From contig CAWUID010000036.1 in NCBI GenBank assembly GCA_963922315.1, positions 1 to 21,966 on the forward strand: a stretch of DNA of 21,966 nucleotides. Reading direction: 5' to 3'. Under the pieces are notes generated by a model that ran no database searches, had not been told where the DNA came from, and was given only the letters and a program-made list of their open reading frames with translations. Source of the stretch: JAHDBG01 sp963922315 (GTDB lineage: Bacteria > Pseudomonadota > Gammaproteobacteria > Chromatiales > Chromatiaceae). The translations under genes were made by a program, and so were the position numbers. Positions 15,256-21,966 of the stretch are shown in pieces; the stretch's first letter is position 1; every line of letters begins with the position of its first letter.

Positions 15256-15894
15256 ATGCAATTGCAACCGATCACGCTGGCGGTAGCGAAAGGCCGCTTG
15301 TTACAGGATACCTTGCCACTTTTAGCACGTATTGGCATTCAGCCGCTGGACGATCTGAGCCAGACCCGTAAACTGATTATTGAGACCAGCCATGCGCAGG
15401 TCAGGTTATTACTGATTCGTGCCACAGATGTGCCAACTTATGTGCAATGGGGCGCTGCAGACTTTGGTATTACCGGTAAAGATACGCTACTGGAGCATGG
15501 CGGTGCGAATCTGTACGAACCGCTGGACTTGCAGATGGCCAGGTGCCAGTTGTGGGTGGCAGGTTACCCGGATACGGACACACGCATTCAGCGACTGCGG
15601 GTGGCGAGTAAATATGCCAATACAAGTCAGGTATTTTTTCAGTCGCGAGGTCAGCAAATCAATCTGATTAAGCTGTATGGTTCCATGGAACTGGCGCCGA
15701 TAGTAGGCCTGGCAGATGTGATTGTGGATCTGGTGGAATCGGGTAATACCCTGAAGGCAAATGGATTGGTGCCACTGGAGCATATCTGCGACATTAGTGC
15801 ACGCCTGATCGCAAACAAAGCGGCTTGGAAAATGAAACAGGCAACCTGTCGCTATTGGGTGGATGCGCTACAGACGGTGTTGATGCCTGACTGA
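15256..15894 (+). CDS. hisG: ATP phosphoribosyltransferase, short form (HisG-S)
   Basis: A 212-residue HisG of the short type, which makes phosphoribosyl-ATP, the first step of histidine synthesis. Typical blocks are ITLAVAKGRLLQDTLPLLARIG, LIRATDVPTYVQWGAADFGITGKD and the PRPP-binding region ADVIVDLVESGNTLKANGL. It lacks the C-terminal regulatory domain of the long form, and short HisG needs the HisRS-like subunit HisZ for activity; no hisZ is in this window. It ends just before a strong terminator shared with the tRNA operon on the other strand. Confidence 0.97.
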   Translation: MQLQPITLAVAKGRLLQDTLPLLARIGIQPLDDLSQTRKLIIETSHAQVRLLLIRATDVPTYVQWGAADFGITGKDTLLEHGGANLYEPLDLQMARCQLWVAGYPDTDTRIQRLRVASKYANTSQVFFQSRGQQINLIKLYGSMELAPIVGLADVIVDLVESGNTLKANGLVPLEHICDISARLIANKAAWKMKQATCRYWVDALQTVLMPD

Positions 15895-15908
15895 GCTGCG
15901 ACAGGCAC

Positions 15909-15945
15909 AAAAAAACCCCACTTCCGTTAAAGAAGTGGGGTTTTT
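15909..15945. terminator. Bidirectional intrinsic terminator between hisG and tRNA-Glu
   Basis: The stem AAAAACCCCACTTC / GAAGTGGGGTTTTT with a 7-nt loop has T-runs on both strands (five on plus, seven on minus). It ends murA-hisG from the left and the tRNA-Ala/tRNA-Glu transcript from the right. Confidence 0.95.
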
Positions 15946-15951
15946 GTTGAA

Positions 15952-16027
15952 TGGCGTCCCGTAGGGGAGTCGAACCCCTGTGACCAGCGTGAAAGGCTGG
16001 GATCCTAGGCCTCTAGATGAACGGGAC
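15952..16027 (-). tRNA. tRNA-Glu (anticodon TTC)
   Basis: A 76-nt cloverleaf including encoded CCA. The acceptor arm is GTCCCGT / ACGGGAC, the anticodon loop is CTTTCAC giving TTC, and the T arm is CAGGGGTTCGACTCCCCTA-like. The sequence closely follows known tRNA-Glu. It is the distal gene of a two-tRNA operon. Confidence 0.97.
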
Positions 16028-16041
16028 TGAAAACGAAGGAC

Positions 16042-16154
16042 ACTTCTGAAAACTGTTGCGCTCACAAAGACTTCGTTAAAAAATGCTCATGTACTCCCTT
16101 GTACACAGCGCTTTTTCGCCTCGTCTTTGCTTCGCTCACGATGTTCTCAGAAAT
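16042..16154. repeat. Imperfect palindromic element between two tRNA genes
   Basis: The spacer between tRNA-Ala and tRNA-Glu is 166 bp and largely one imperfect inverted repeat. The ends TTCTGA (16044-16049) and TCAGAA (16147-16152) pair. Inside, CAAAGAC and GTCTTTG, AAAAA and TTTTT, and ATGTAC with GTACAC near the centre pair at matching distances. There is no open frame. It looks like a small non-coding palindromic repeat inserted into the operon, transcribed as part of the tRNA precursor. Confidence 0.6.
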
Positions 16155-16193
16155 ACCCTGAGCTGTTACATATTATAACGCAAAAAATGAATC

Positions 16194-16269
16194 TGGTGGA
16201 GCCAGGCGGGATCGAACCGCCGACCTCAACACTGCCAGTGTTGCGCTCTCCCAGCTGAGCTATGGCCCC
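16194..16269 (-). tRNA. tRNA-Ala (anticodon GGC)
   Basis: A 76-nt cloverleaf including encoded CCA. It begins GGGGCCATAGCTCAGCTGGG, has the anticodon loop CTGGCAG (GGC) and the T arm GGCGGTTCGATCCCGCC. The usual 5-bp anticodon stem is present. The wobble G reads GCC and GCT. It is the first gene of the operon with tRNA-Glu. Confidence 0.97.
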
Positions 16270-16283
16270 TGACTCAAACGCGT

Positions 16284-16312
16284 ATAATAGGCAATAGACA
16301 CACACTTGTCCA
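16284..16312 (-). promoter_or_regulatory. Strong promoter of the tRNA-Ala/tRNA-Glu operon
   Basis: On the minus strand TGGACA (16312-16307), a 17-nt spacer and TATTAT (16289-16284) form a near-consensus sigma-70 promoter. A GC-rich ACGCG discriminator follows, a feature of stable-RNA promoters under stringent control. The start would be near 16277, about 8 nt before the tRNA. It reads away from bioB and lies within 90 bp of its start. Confidence 0.7.
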
Positions 16313-16365
16313 GACCCGGAATGGATCCGGACATTTCACTGAACATTACTGAAAGGATTCACGGC

Positions 16366-17352
16366 ATGTCGGCCACTTCACTGCGACACGACTGGACTCT
16401 GCCTGAAATTCAGGCATTGTATGATTTGCCATTCAACGACCTGTTGTTTCAGGCACAGACGATACATCGCGAAAATTTTGATCCGAATGAAGTTCAGGTC
16501 AGCACACTGTTATCAATCAAAACCGGTGCCTGCCCGGAAGATTGTGGTTATTGCTCACAAAGTGCCAGGCATCAGACGGGACTGGAACGTGAGAAGCTGA
16601 TGTCACTGCCGGATGTGGTTGCGGCAGCCAAAGCTGCTAAAGATCAGGGTTCGACCCGCTTTTGTATGGGTGCAGCCTGGCGCAATCCGACTGACAAAAA
16701 TCTGGACAAGGTCATTGACATGATCCAGGCAGTACGCGATCTGGGTATGGAAACCTGCGTGACCCTGGGGATGCTGAGCGCAGAACAGAGCGAGCGCCTG
16801 AGTGAAGCCGGGCTGGATTATTACAACCATAACCTGGATACGTCACGTGAGTTTTACGGCCAGGTGATCAGTACCCGTACCTTTGACGACCGGCTGGATA
16901 CATTGCAGCATGTACGTGATGCCGGCATCAAAGTCTGTTCCGGGGGGATACTGGGTTTAGGTGAGAAACCACGCGATCGTGCGCGGCTATTGCAGGATCT
17001 GGCGAACTTACCAGAACATCCTGAGTCAGTGCCGGTTAATCAGTTGGTGCCGGTAGCCGGAACGCCGTTATACGATGCGGAACCGGTGGATTCGCTCGAC
17101 TTTGTGCGTACGATTGCAGTTGCCCGCATTCTGATGCCACATAGCTATGTCCGTTTGTCTGCCGGGCGTACTGAGATGAGCGACGAAATGCAGGCATTAT
17201 GCTTTATGGCTGGGGCTAACTCGATTTTTTATGGTGAGCGGCTGCTGACGACAGATAACCCGGAAGCGAATCAGGATCAGCAGTTGTTTGGTCGGCTGGG
17301 CCTGCATCCGCAGGCTGAACCGACCAAGACCTGTGCCATCGCTGACACATGA
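16366..17352 (+). CDS. bioB: Biotin synthase
   Basis: A 328-residue radical SAM enzyme inserting sulfur into dethiobiotin. The SAM-cluster motif CxxxCxxC is GACPEDCGYC (Cys56, Cys60, Cys63). [2Fe-2S] ligands are expected at Cys100 (STRFCMGAAW) and further conserved Cys in ETCVTLG and IKVCSGG. FDPNEVQVSTLLSIKTGACP and SYVRLSAGR are family hallmarks. The frame opens at a TTG 60 nt earlier, but the ATG at 16366 gives the usual N-terminus and has AAGG about 9 nt upstream. The C-terminus is some 15-20 residues shorter than in E. coli. No other bio gene is here. The stop overlaps the next start in ATGA. I see no convincing BirA operator upstream. Confidence 0.96.
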   Translation: MSATSLRHDWTLPEIQALYDLPFNDLLFQAQTIHRENFDPNEVQVSTLLSIKTGACPEDCGYCSQSARHQTGLEREKLMSLPDVVAAAKAAKDQGSTRFCMGAAWRNPTDKNLDKVIDMIQAVRDLGMETCVTLGMLSAEQSERLSEAGLDYYNHNLDTSREFYGQVISTRTFDDRLDTLQHVRDAGIKVCSGGILGLGEKPRDRARLLQDLANLPEHPESVPVNQLVPVAGTPLYDAEPVDSLDFVRTIAVARILMPHSYVRLSAGRTEMSDEMQALCFMAGANSIFYGERLLTTDNPEANQDQQLFGRLGLHPQAEPTKTCAIADT

Positions 17353-19160
17353 CATCGGTGTTACAGCTTTCTGCTCTGGTGGAATACAAAAGCCATCCTG
17401 CCCGGGTGGCAGAAGTATCGGATAAAATTGTCATTGTTCTGCCGGATGGCAAAACGAAAAAGGTGCGTGAGAAGGATATCTGCTTTTTGCACCCAGGTCC
17501 GGTTGCTGATCTGGCAGCATTGTCAGTGCAGACACCGGATGTGATGGAGACTTGGGAACTACTGCAGGGCGAACAAGTCAGTCTGGCAGAACTGGCTGAG
17601 CTAATCAGCGGCACCTACAGTCCGGTCAGTGCCTGGCAGGTATGGCACCTATTGCGTGATGGACGTTATTTCAGTGGTGACCCGGATGCAATCCAGGTAC
17701 ATACGCCGGAACGACTGTCCGAGATAGAAGCAGCGCGGGTACAGAAACAACAGGCGAAGCTGGCCTGGCAGGACTTACTGGATCATATCCAGGCAGCCCG
17801 ATTGACGGCTGCTGACCGGCAACAACTGGTCGAAGTGGAACGGGTGGCGCTCTGTGCCGCTGCGCGCAGCCGGATTCTGAGCGCCTGTAAAGTGCCGAAC
17901 ACACCAGCGGATGCCCACCAGTTTCTGGTGCGTTGTGGCTACTGGCCTGCACATGAAAACCCCTGGCCGCGTCGCCATCACATTGTGTCGAAACAGATAA
18001 CGTGCTCTGTTCCATCCCTGGCAGAAGAGCCTCGCTTGGATCTGACCGGTTTATCCGCCTGGGCAATAGATGATGTCGGTAATCAAGACCCGGATGATGC
18101 GATCAGCCTGGAAGGTGACTACCTGTGGGTACACATTGCGGATGCAGCGGCATTAGTTGCGCCGGACAGCCCGCTGGATCTGGCTGCTCGTGATCGTGCC
18201 AGCACTCTGTATCTGCCGGAGCAGACCCACTGGATGTTGCCAGCGGCATTGATTCAGCAGCTCGGAATGGGACTGGCCGAACACAGTCCGGCTTTATCAG
18301 TCGGCTGTCGTTTTGATGGGGCACAATTATGCGATATCCGTATTGAATCCAGCCGGGTGCAAGTGCAGCGCATTACCTATGAAGAAGTCGATCAGCGTCT
18401 ACAAGAGCCTGAGTTTGCTGCACTTGTTGAATTGACTCAGGCATATCGTGACCGGCGTGCTGCGAACCAGGCGATTCAGCTGGATTTGCCGGAAGTTGCG
18501 ATCAAACTGGAACACGATCAGGTACAAATCAGGTCTGGTGCCAAAACACCCAGTCGCGATCTGGTCGCAGATGCAATGATCATGGCGGGCGAAGCGGTTG
18601 CCTTGTATGCGCAACAACATGACATTGCGATACCTTACGCGATGCAACCGGCGCCGGACACACTGCAACATCCGCAGACCCTGGCGGAAAAATATGCGTA
18701 CCGACGTTGCCTGAAGCCCAGTCGAACGCTGCTGCAACCCGAGCCACATGCCGGTCTTGGACTCACTAGCTATACACGCTGCACCAGCCCGCTACGACGC
18801 TACGCTGACCTGGTGGTGCACCAGCAACTGCGGGCTCATCTGCGTGACCAGCCATTACGCACCCGGGAAGAACTTAAGGAAGCGATTCTGGCGTTAGATG
18901 AGACGAACAGCCGCAATCGTCGTGCAGAGCGCCATACAAATCTGCACTGGAAGCTGGTTTATCTGCAACAACAGCCAGACTGGCAAGGCGAAGCAGTGAT
19001 TGTCGCGCTGGACGAGCGTAAAACAACCTTATTGATACCGTCTCTGGCCCTGGAAACCCGAATTCGACGACAGCGTCATCATCTGTTGGATACGACGCTC
19101 CGGGTTCGTGTGCAATCAACCGACCTGGCACAACAGGATGTCAGCTTTCATGTGATCTGA
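17349..19160 (+). CDS. RNase II/VacB-family (RNB domain) exoribonuclease
   Basis: A 603-residue RNB-domain protein. The four catalytic aspartates sit at 241, 247, 249 and 250 in AIDDVGNQDPDDAIS, with the same spacing as Asp201, 207, 209 and 210 of E. coli RNase II, and the conserved arginine region reads YTRCTSPLRRYADLVVHQQL. A hydrolytic 3'-5' exoribonuclease is therefore expected. The N-terminal 220 residues do not show the usual paired cold-shock domains; the first 50 look like a small beta domain (KIVIVLPDGKTKKVREKDI). The C-terminus holds a diverged OB/S1-like segment. It is shorter than RNase R and is neither clearly rnb nor rnr. It overlaps bioB in ATGA, so it is translationally coupled to biotin synthase. 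Confidence 0.9.
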   Translation: MTSVLQLSALVEYKSHPARVAEVSDKIVIVLPDGKTKKVREKDICFLHPGPVADLAALSVQTPDVMETWELLQGEQVSLAELAELISGTYSPVSAWQVWHLLRDGRYFSGDPDAIQVHTPERLSEIEAARVQKQQAKLAWQDLLDHIQAARLTAADRQQLVEVERVALCAAARSRILSACKVPNTPADAHQFLVRCGYWPAHENPWPRRHHIVSKQITCSVPSLAEEPRLDLTGLSAWAIDDVGNQDPDDAISLEGDYLWVHIADAAALVAPDSPLDLAARDRASTLYLPEQTHWMLPAALIQQLGMGLAEHSPALSVGCRFDGAQLCDIRIESSRVQVQRITYEEVDQRLQEPEFAALVELTQAYRDRRAANQAIQLDLPEVAIKLEHDQVQIRSGAKTPSRDLVADAMIMAGEAVALYAQQHDIAIPYAMQPAPDTLQHPQTLAEKYAYRRCLKPSRTLLQPEPHAGLGLTSYTRCTSPLRRYADLVVHQQLRAHLRDQPLRTREELKEAILALDETNSRNRRAERHTNLHWKLVYLQQQPDWQGEAVIVALDERKTTLLIPSLALETRIRRQRHHLLDTTLRVRVQSTDLAQQDVSFHVI

Positions 19161-19168
19161 CCGACTTC

Positions 19169-19177
19169 TGTTAAAAT
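19169..19177 (+). promoter_or_regulatory. Possible extended -10 promoter for the cytochrome gene
   Basis: TGTTAAAAT matches an extended -10 (TGnTATAAT) with one mismatch. I see no good -35. Transcription would start near 19184, a few bases before the palindromic element, so the whole element would be in the leader RNA. Confidence 0.35.
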
Positions 19178-19189
19178 ACTTTACTTTAC

Positions 19190-19355
19190 CTAGGGGGCGT
19201 TCTCAATCATCTTCATGGCTTGATTCCGGCCCTTTTCTGCGCTGACTGTGTTGCAATTCGTCGCCATAGAACGACTATGACTCCTCATTGCGCCTTGTCA
19301 GCACAAAAAATGGCTCGAAATCATTGCCACTCAGCTCATTGAGAATGCCCCCTAG
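19190..19355. mobile_element. 166-bp MITE-like palindromic element
   Basis: Terminal inverted repeats CTAGGGGGCGTTCTCAAT (19190-19207) and its complement at 19338-19355 match at 17 of 18 positions. The inner parts also pair imperfectly along most of the length, for example TGATTCCGGCCCTTTTCTGC with the complement of the segment near 19295-19325, and CGTCGCCATAG next to CGACTATG at the centre. There is no open frame. A 3-bp direct repeat TAC flanks both ends and could be a target duplication. The right end is about 15 bp from the cytochrome ribosome-binding site. Confidence 0.75.
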
Positions 19356-19383
19356 TACCTACCTCAACCGGAGAACTTAGACT

Positions 19384-19860
19384 GTGTCTGCACAAAACGA
19401 TGCTGCTTTTTTACGCATGTTCCTCGTTATACTTGGCGCCCTGATTGCTTTTACCATCGGCATCCTGATGGTGGCACATACTGTTTCCGCTGAGCTGCGG
19501 GCAAATCATCCGGATGCCGCCAGAGCTACAGCAAAAGTTGAGGCACGCATCGCGCCAGTTGCCCAAGTCAAGGTTGCCGGACAGGAACCTGCAGCGCCGC
19601 CGATGGTCGTGAAAACAGGTGCTGAGATTGTTGCCCAGGCTTGTAACAGTTGTCATATCAGTGGCATTCTGGGCGCGCCGAAAATCGGTGATCAGGCTGC
19701 CTGGGAAGTTCGTCTGGCACAGGGTATCGACAGCGTGTATCTGAACGCAATTAATGGCAAAGGCGGCATGCCGGCCCGGGGCGGTGCAGCTGACCTGACT
19801 GATGAGGATGTGCGTGCAGCAGTCAGAGACATGCTGGCGAACAGCGGACTACCACAATGA
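19384..19860 (+). CDS. Membrane-anchored cytochrome c5-type protein
   Basis: A 158-residue class I c-type cytochrome. An uncleaved N-terminal membrane helix (about 10-35) anchors it to the inner membrane, followed by an Ala/Val-rich linker and a periplasmic haem domain with CNSCH (Cys87, Cys90, His91). Met129 in GGMPARGG is the likely sixth ligand. The pattern GxPKIGDQAAWExR and the AINGKGGMPARGG loop are those of cytochrome c5. It would carry electrons to a terminal oxidase or denitrification enzyme. The start is GTG, with GGAG about 10 nt upstream. Its stop overlaps queF in ATGA. A palindromic element occupies its upstream region. Confidence 0.92.
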   Translation: MSAQNDAAFLRMFLVILGALIAFTIGILMVAHTVSAELRANHPDAARATAKVEARIAPVAQVKVAGQEPAAPPMVVKTGAEIVAQACNSCHISGILGAPKIGDQAAWEVRLAQGIDSVYLNAINGKGGMPARGGAADLTDEDVRAAVRDMLANSGLPQ

Positions 19861-20246
19861 GCCAACCGCGTATGTCGTTAGAAACTTTTCCAAACCCGCA
19901 GCCACAACGAGATTACACCATCCGGATGCGACTGCCTGAGTTCACTTGCTTATGCCCGAAGACCGGGCAGCCGGACTTTGCCACTCTGCATCTGGCATAT
20001 GTTCCGGACCAGCGCTGCGTAGAACTGAAGTCGCTTAAACTGTATTTGTGGTCGTATCGTGACCAGGGTGGCTTCCATGAAGCGATGACGAATCGAATCT
20101 CGGATGACCTGGTTACGTTATTAGAGCCGCGCTATCTGCGGCTGACCGCTGAATTTAACGTCCGTGGTGGCATTTATACTACAGTGGTGGTGGAACACCG
20201 GGCGCCTGACTGGCAGGCACCAGTGCCTGTGACACTGCCAGGCTGA
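19857..20246 (+). CDS. queF: NADPH-dependent preQ0 reductase QueF (type I)
   Basis: A 129-residue unimodular QueF, reducing 7-cyano-7-deazaguanine (preQ0) to preQ1 in queuosine synthesis. The catalytic cysteine is Cys33 in CLCPKTGQPDFA, with the general acid Asp40; the substrate-binding FHE is at 73-75, and the QueF motif region reads VELKSLKLYLWSYRDQGG. Length fits type I. The start overlaps the cytochrome stop by four bases and ccmI begins 4 nt after its end, so it sits inside a cytochrome-related operon with which it has no obvious functional link. No preQ1 riboswitch fits in front of it because there is no leader. Confidence 0.96.
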   Translation: MSQPRMSLETFPNPQPQRDYTIRMRLPEFTCLCPKTGQPDFATLHLAYVPDQRCVELKSLKLYLWSYRDQGGFHEAMTNRISDDLVTLLEPRYLRLTAEFNVRGGIYTTVVVEHRAPDWQAPVPVTLPG

Positions 20247-20250
20247 CTTC

Positions 20251-21384
20251 ATGGTCTATTTTGTTCCTCTGGTTGCACTGATTCTGGTGCTGACCCTCAG
20301 CGTTCTGATTCGTAAACTGCTTCAGCGGCGCCGGAAACCACCAGTATCGGCAGTGGTACCCGAGACTCCGATATCGATTGATGAAGAAGCGATGCGAGCT
20401 GCAGCACAACCGACTGAAGATCTGGCTGTTGCAGGGCCATCAACAACTGTGGTGCATGCAGAATCACAGAAAAAGACCCGGTACTTCAAGGCAACTTTGA
20501 TAAGTCTGGTCGTGCTGATCCCGGTTTGTGTGATTGGTCTGTACTTGCTGATTGGTTCACCGCAACACCTGGATGCTACTGCGATACAGACAGCAACTGA
20601 TTCATCTCAGCCTGATGTCGAAGACCTGATCAATCGGTTGGTGACACATCTGGAAGCAAATCCGGACAATGCTGAAGGCTGGTTTATTCTGGGCCGTACC
20701 TACTTGAAGCTGGGTCGGTACAACGCCGCTGTGCGTGCTTTAACCACAGCGCACGAACAGAACCCGGCAGCAAATACTAAGGTTGCACTGGCAGATGTGC
20801 TGACCCTGCAGAATCAGGGTCAGGTACCAGAACTGGCAATAATCTTATTGGAACAGGCACTGGAATTGGCGCCGGATAGTGCGACGACTCTCTGGTTGCT
20901 GGGTCAGGCGGCAAAACAGCAGGGTCAGACAGCTCAGGCGCAAGACTACTGGCAACGTACCTTGCCATTGCTGCAAGATCAACCGGAAGCGCGGGCTGCA
21001 TTGCAGGCACAACTGGATGGCTTAGCAGCGACAGTGGATGAAGCAGGTATTCTAGTACAGGTCAGTCTAGACCCCACCTTGCAGACACAGGCAGATGCGG
21101 CAGCCGTGGTGTATGTGTATGCAAAGGCTGATTCTGGTCCACCTCTGGCGGTCAGCAAACACACAGTCGCAGACTTACCGTTGACGATACAGTTAGATGA
21201 TAGTCAGGCAATGATGCCGCAACACAAATTATCGCAACATATACAGGTGCTGGTGGGTGCTCGTATCAGCCAGAGCGGACAGGCAATTGCTCAGTCAGGT
21301 GACCTGATCAGCACTGAAGTCGCTGTTCGAGCGGCGCAGCAAACGAACCCTGTTGCGCTCGTTATCAATCAGAAAAAACCCTGA
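20251..21384 (+). CDS. ccmI: Cytochrome c-type biogenesis protein CcmI (TPR)
   Basis: A 377-residue CcmI/CycH-like protein, which presents apocytochrome c to the haem-ligation machinery in the periplasm. Two membrane helices lie at about 2-24 and 81-101 with a cytoplasmic loop between them, as in CcmI. TPR repeats follow (about 126-245, e.g. AEGWFILGRTYLKLGRYNAA and ALELAPDSATTLWLLGQAA), then a C-terminal beta-rich domain (about 260-370). The first part, with RKLLQRRR after the first helix, is typical. It is separated here from any ccmABCDEFGH genes but is next to a c-type cytochrome, which supports the call. An alternative is a generic TPR protein. The last codons are AT-richer. Confidence 0.85.
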   Translation: MVYFVPLVALILVLTLSVLIRKLLQRRRKPPVSAVVPETPISIDEEAMRAAAQPTEDLAVAGPSTTVVHAESQKKTRYFKATLISLVVLIPVCVIGLYLLIGSPQHLDATAIQTATDSSQPDVEDLINRLVTHLEANPDNAEGWFILGRTYLKLGRYNAAVRALTTAHEQNPAANTKVALADVLTLQNQGQVPELAIILLEQALELAPDSATTLWLLGQAAKQQGQTAQAQDYWQRTLPLLQDQPEARAALQAQLDGLAATVDEAGILVQVSLDPTLQTQADAAAVVYVYAKADSGPPLAVSKHTVADLPLTIQLDDSQAMMPQHKLSQHIQVLVGARISQSGQAIAQSGDLISTEVAVRAAQQTNPVALVINQKKP

Positions 21385-21966
21385 AATTATCATGCTGAGA
21401 AAAACTCTGGTTACAGGTGCGGCAGGGTGAGAACAGCAGAGTCTTTTTCGTTATTCTGGTGACTGCGGGTAAAACAGATTTGGTGCGTACCCATGAAGTT
21501 GTCAAAGCAAAAGCTGTGCTAGATATATTGCATGCTTATTAACCAGAAACTCTGTGACAGAGATAGAGCCTTTCTTCCTGGTTGCTGGGTTCCTGATCAT
21601 GTAGCATCTGAATAGTGTAATTGTTCAGTAAGGCTTTGCCAGAAACGTGGTGTAATGACAAGAAAAGACTAATTACACTTGTTCTCCGGATTGCCGGTAA
21701 GTCATTTTATCACCAACTTTTAACCTGATAAGCCGTTTGACTGCAAAGCAGGCAGTGACTGTTTTAGTGAATTTATACCAACATCGAGTTCTGCAGCGTT
21801 AGTTTCAATGGCTATGGTGGTCTCATCACATAATTCTGACTAATACTTACACACTGCAAACTACTCATCAGCAATGACCTGGTCTTTATTTTATTTTAAT
21901 CAAGCAGATTCTATTACTAGAGTTTAGAGCGAGCGGGTCTTCCCAAGCCTCGTTGTATGAGCTTGG
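21385..21966. other. AT-rich region without a callable gene
   Basis: No frame with a plausible start and length is present in these 580 bp. A 47-codon open stretch on the plus strand (21399-21542) ends with a segment reading GKTDLVRTHEVVKAKAVLD, which resembles the C-terminal end of dihydropteroate synthase but has no start and no preceding body. A 48-codon start-less run on the minus strand ends with VGDKMTYRQSGEQV. Inverted repeats AACCAG/CTGGTT (21541 and 21578) around CTCTG-TGA-CAGAG, and AGTGTAATT/AATTACACT (21614 and 21671), are present. I read it as decayed or non-coding DNA. Confidence 0.5.
21400..21449 (+). terminator. Possible terminator after ccmI
   Basis: ACTCTG (21404-21409) pairs with CAGAGT (21437-21442), extended by A/T pairs around one bulged C, and TTTTT follows. 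The loop is long (27 nt), so the terminator is weak. Confidence 0.35.

Noticed and set aside
16306..16365. TTG start for bioB giving 348 residues
   Set aside because: The extra 20 residues overlap the tRNA promoter -35 and do not resemble BioB; the ATG at 16366 has an AAGG upstream.
19800..19856. preQ1 riboswitch upstream of queF
   Set aside because: queF starts inside the cytochrome stop codon, so there is no leader, and no C-rich preQ1 hairpin is visible.

Overview
The window looks like the chromosome of a gammaproteobacterium. The reasons are the miaB-phoH(ybeZ)-ybeY-corC and rpsO-pnp blocks, a zapA gene with a small coiled-coil partner, murA followed by short-form hisG, type I queF, and a membrane-anchored cytochrome c5. 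I cannot name the genus. Most of it is ordinary core genome of moderate GC. The first 2.1 kb and the last 0.6 kb are visibly AT-richer and look accessory or decayed.

Layout. Positions 1-3470 are an accessory flank: a heavy-metal-type P-type ATPase that lacks the usual CPC metal site, then a Fic AMP-transferase with a helically phased array of 10-bp repeats upstream of it. Positions 3499-11847 hold a long minus-strand run, rpsO, pnp, MBL-fold hydrolase, aroG-type DAHP synthase, miaB, ybeZ, ybeY, corC. Neighbours overlap or sit 1-15 nt apart, except for 280 nt between rpsO and pnp. rpsO has a structured leader that may be a new S15 autoregulatory element. Positions 11965-13302 carry an alanine/glycine:sodium symporter (AGCS). 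Next come a tandem pair of REP-like palindromes, zapA (its C-terminus is encoded by one of those repeats) and a ZapB-like coiled-coil gene. murA-hisG diverges from these and ends at a bidirectional terminator shared with a tRNA-Ala/tRNA-Glu operon on the other strand. bioB and an RNase II-family nuclease overlap by 4 nt. A 166-bp MITE-like palindrome then precedes a cytochrome c5, queF and ccmI cluster. The last 580 bp hold no gene I can call.

How the genes work together: the minus-strand run is mainly RNA metabolism and translation (S15, PNPase, tRNA ms2i6A methylthiolase, 16S rRNA endonuclease YbeY and its PhoH-like partner), with DAHP synthase and a hydrolase inserted. The cytochrome c5 and CcmI genes point to c-type cytochrome production; queF (queuosine pathway) sits between them.

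The most interesting signals are non-coding: the phased array before fic, the rpsO leader with pseudoknot potential, interlocking inverted repeats after rpsO, palindromic elements placed inside a tRNA operon and inside a likely cytochrome mRNA leader, and a REP element captured as protein sequence by ZapA. All calls are from reading the sequence; no search or folding was run.
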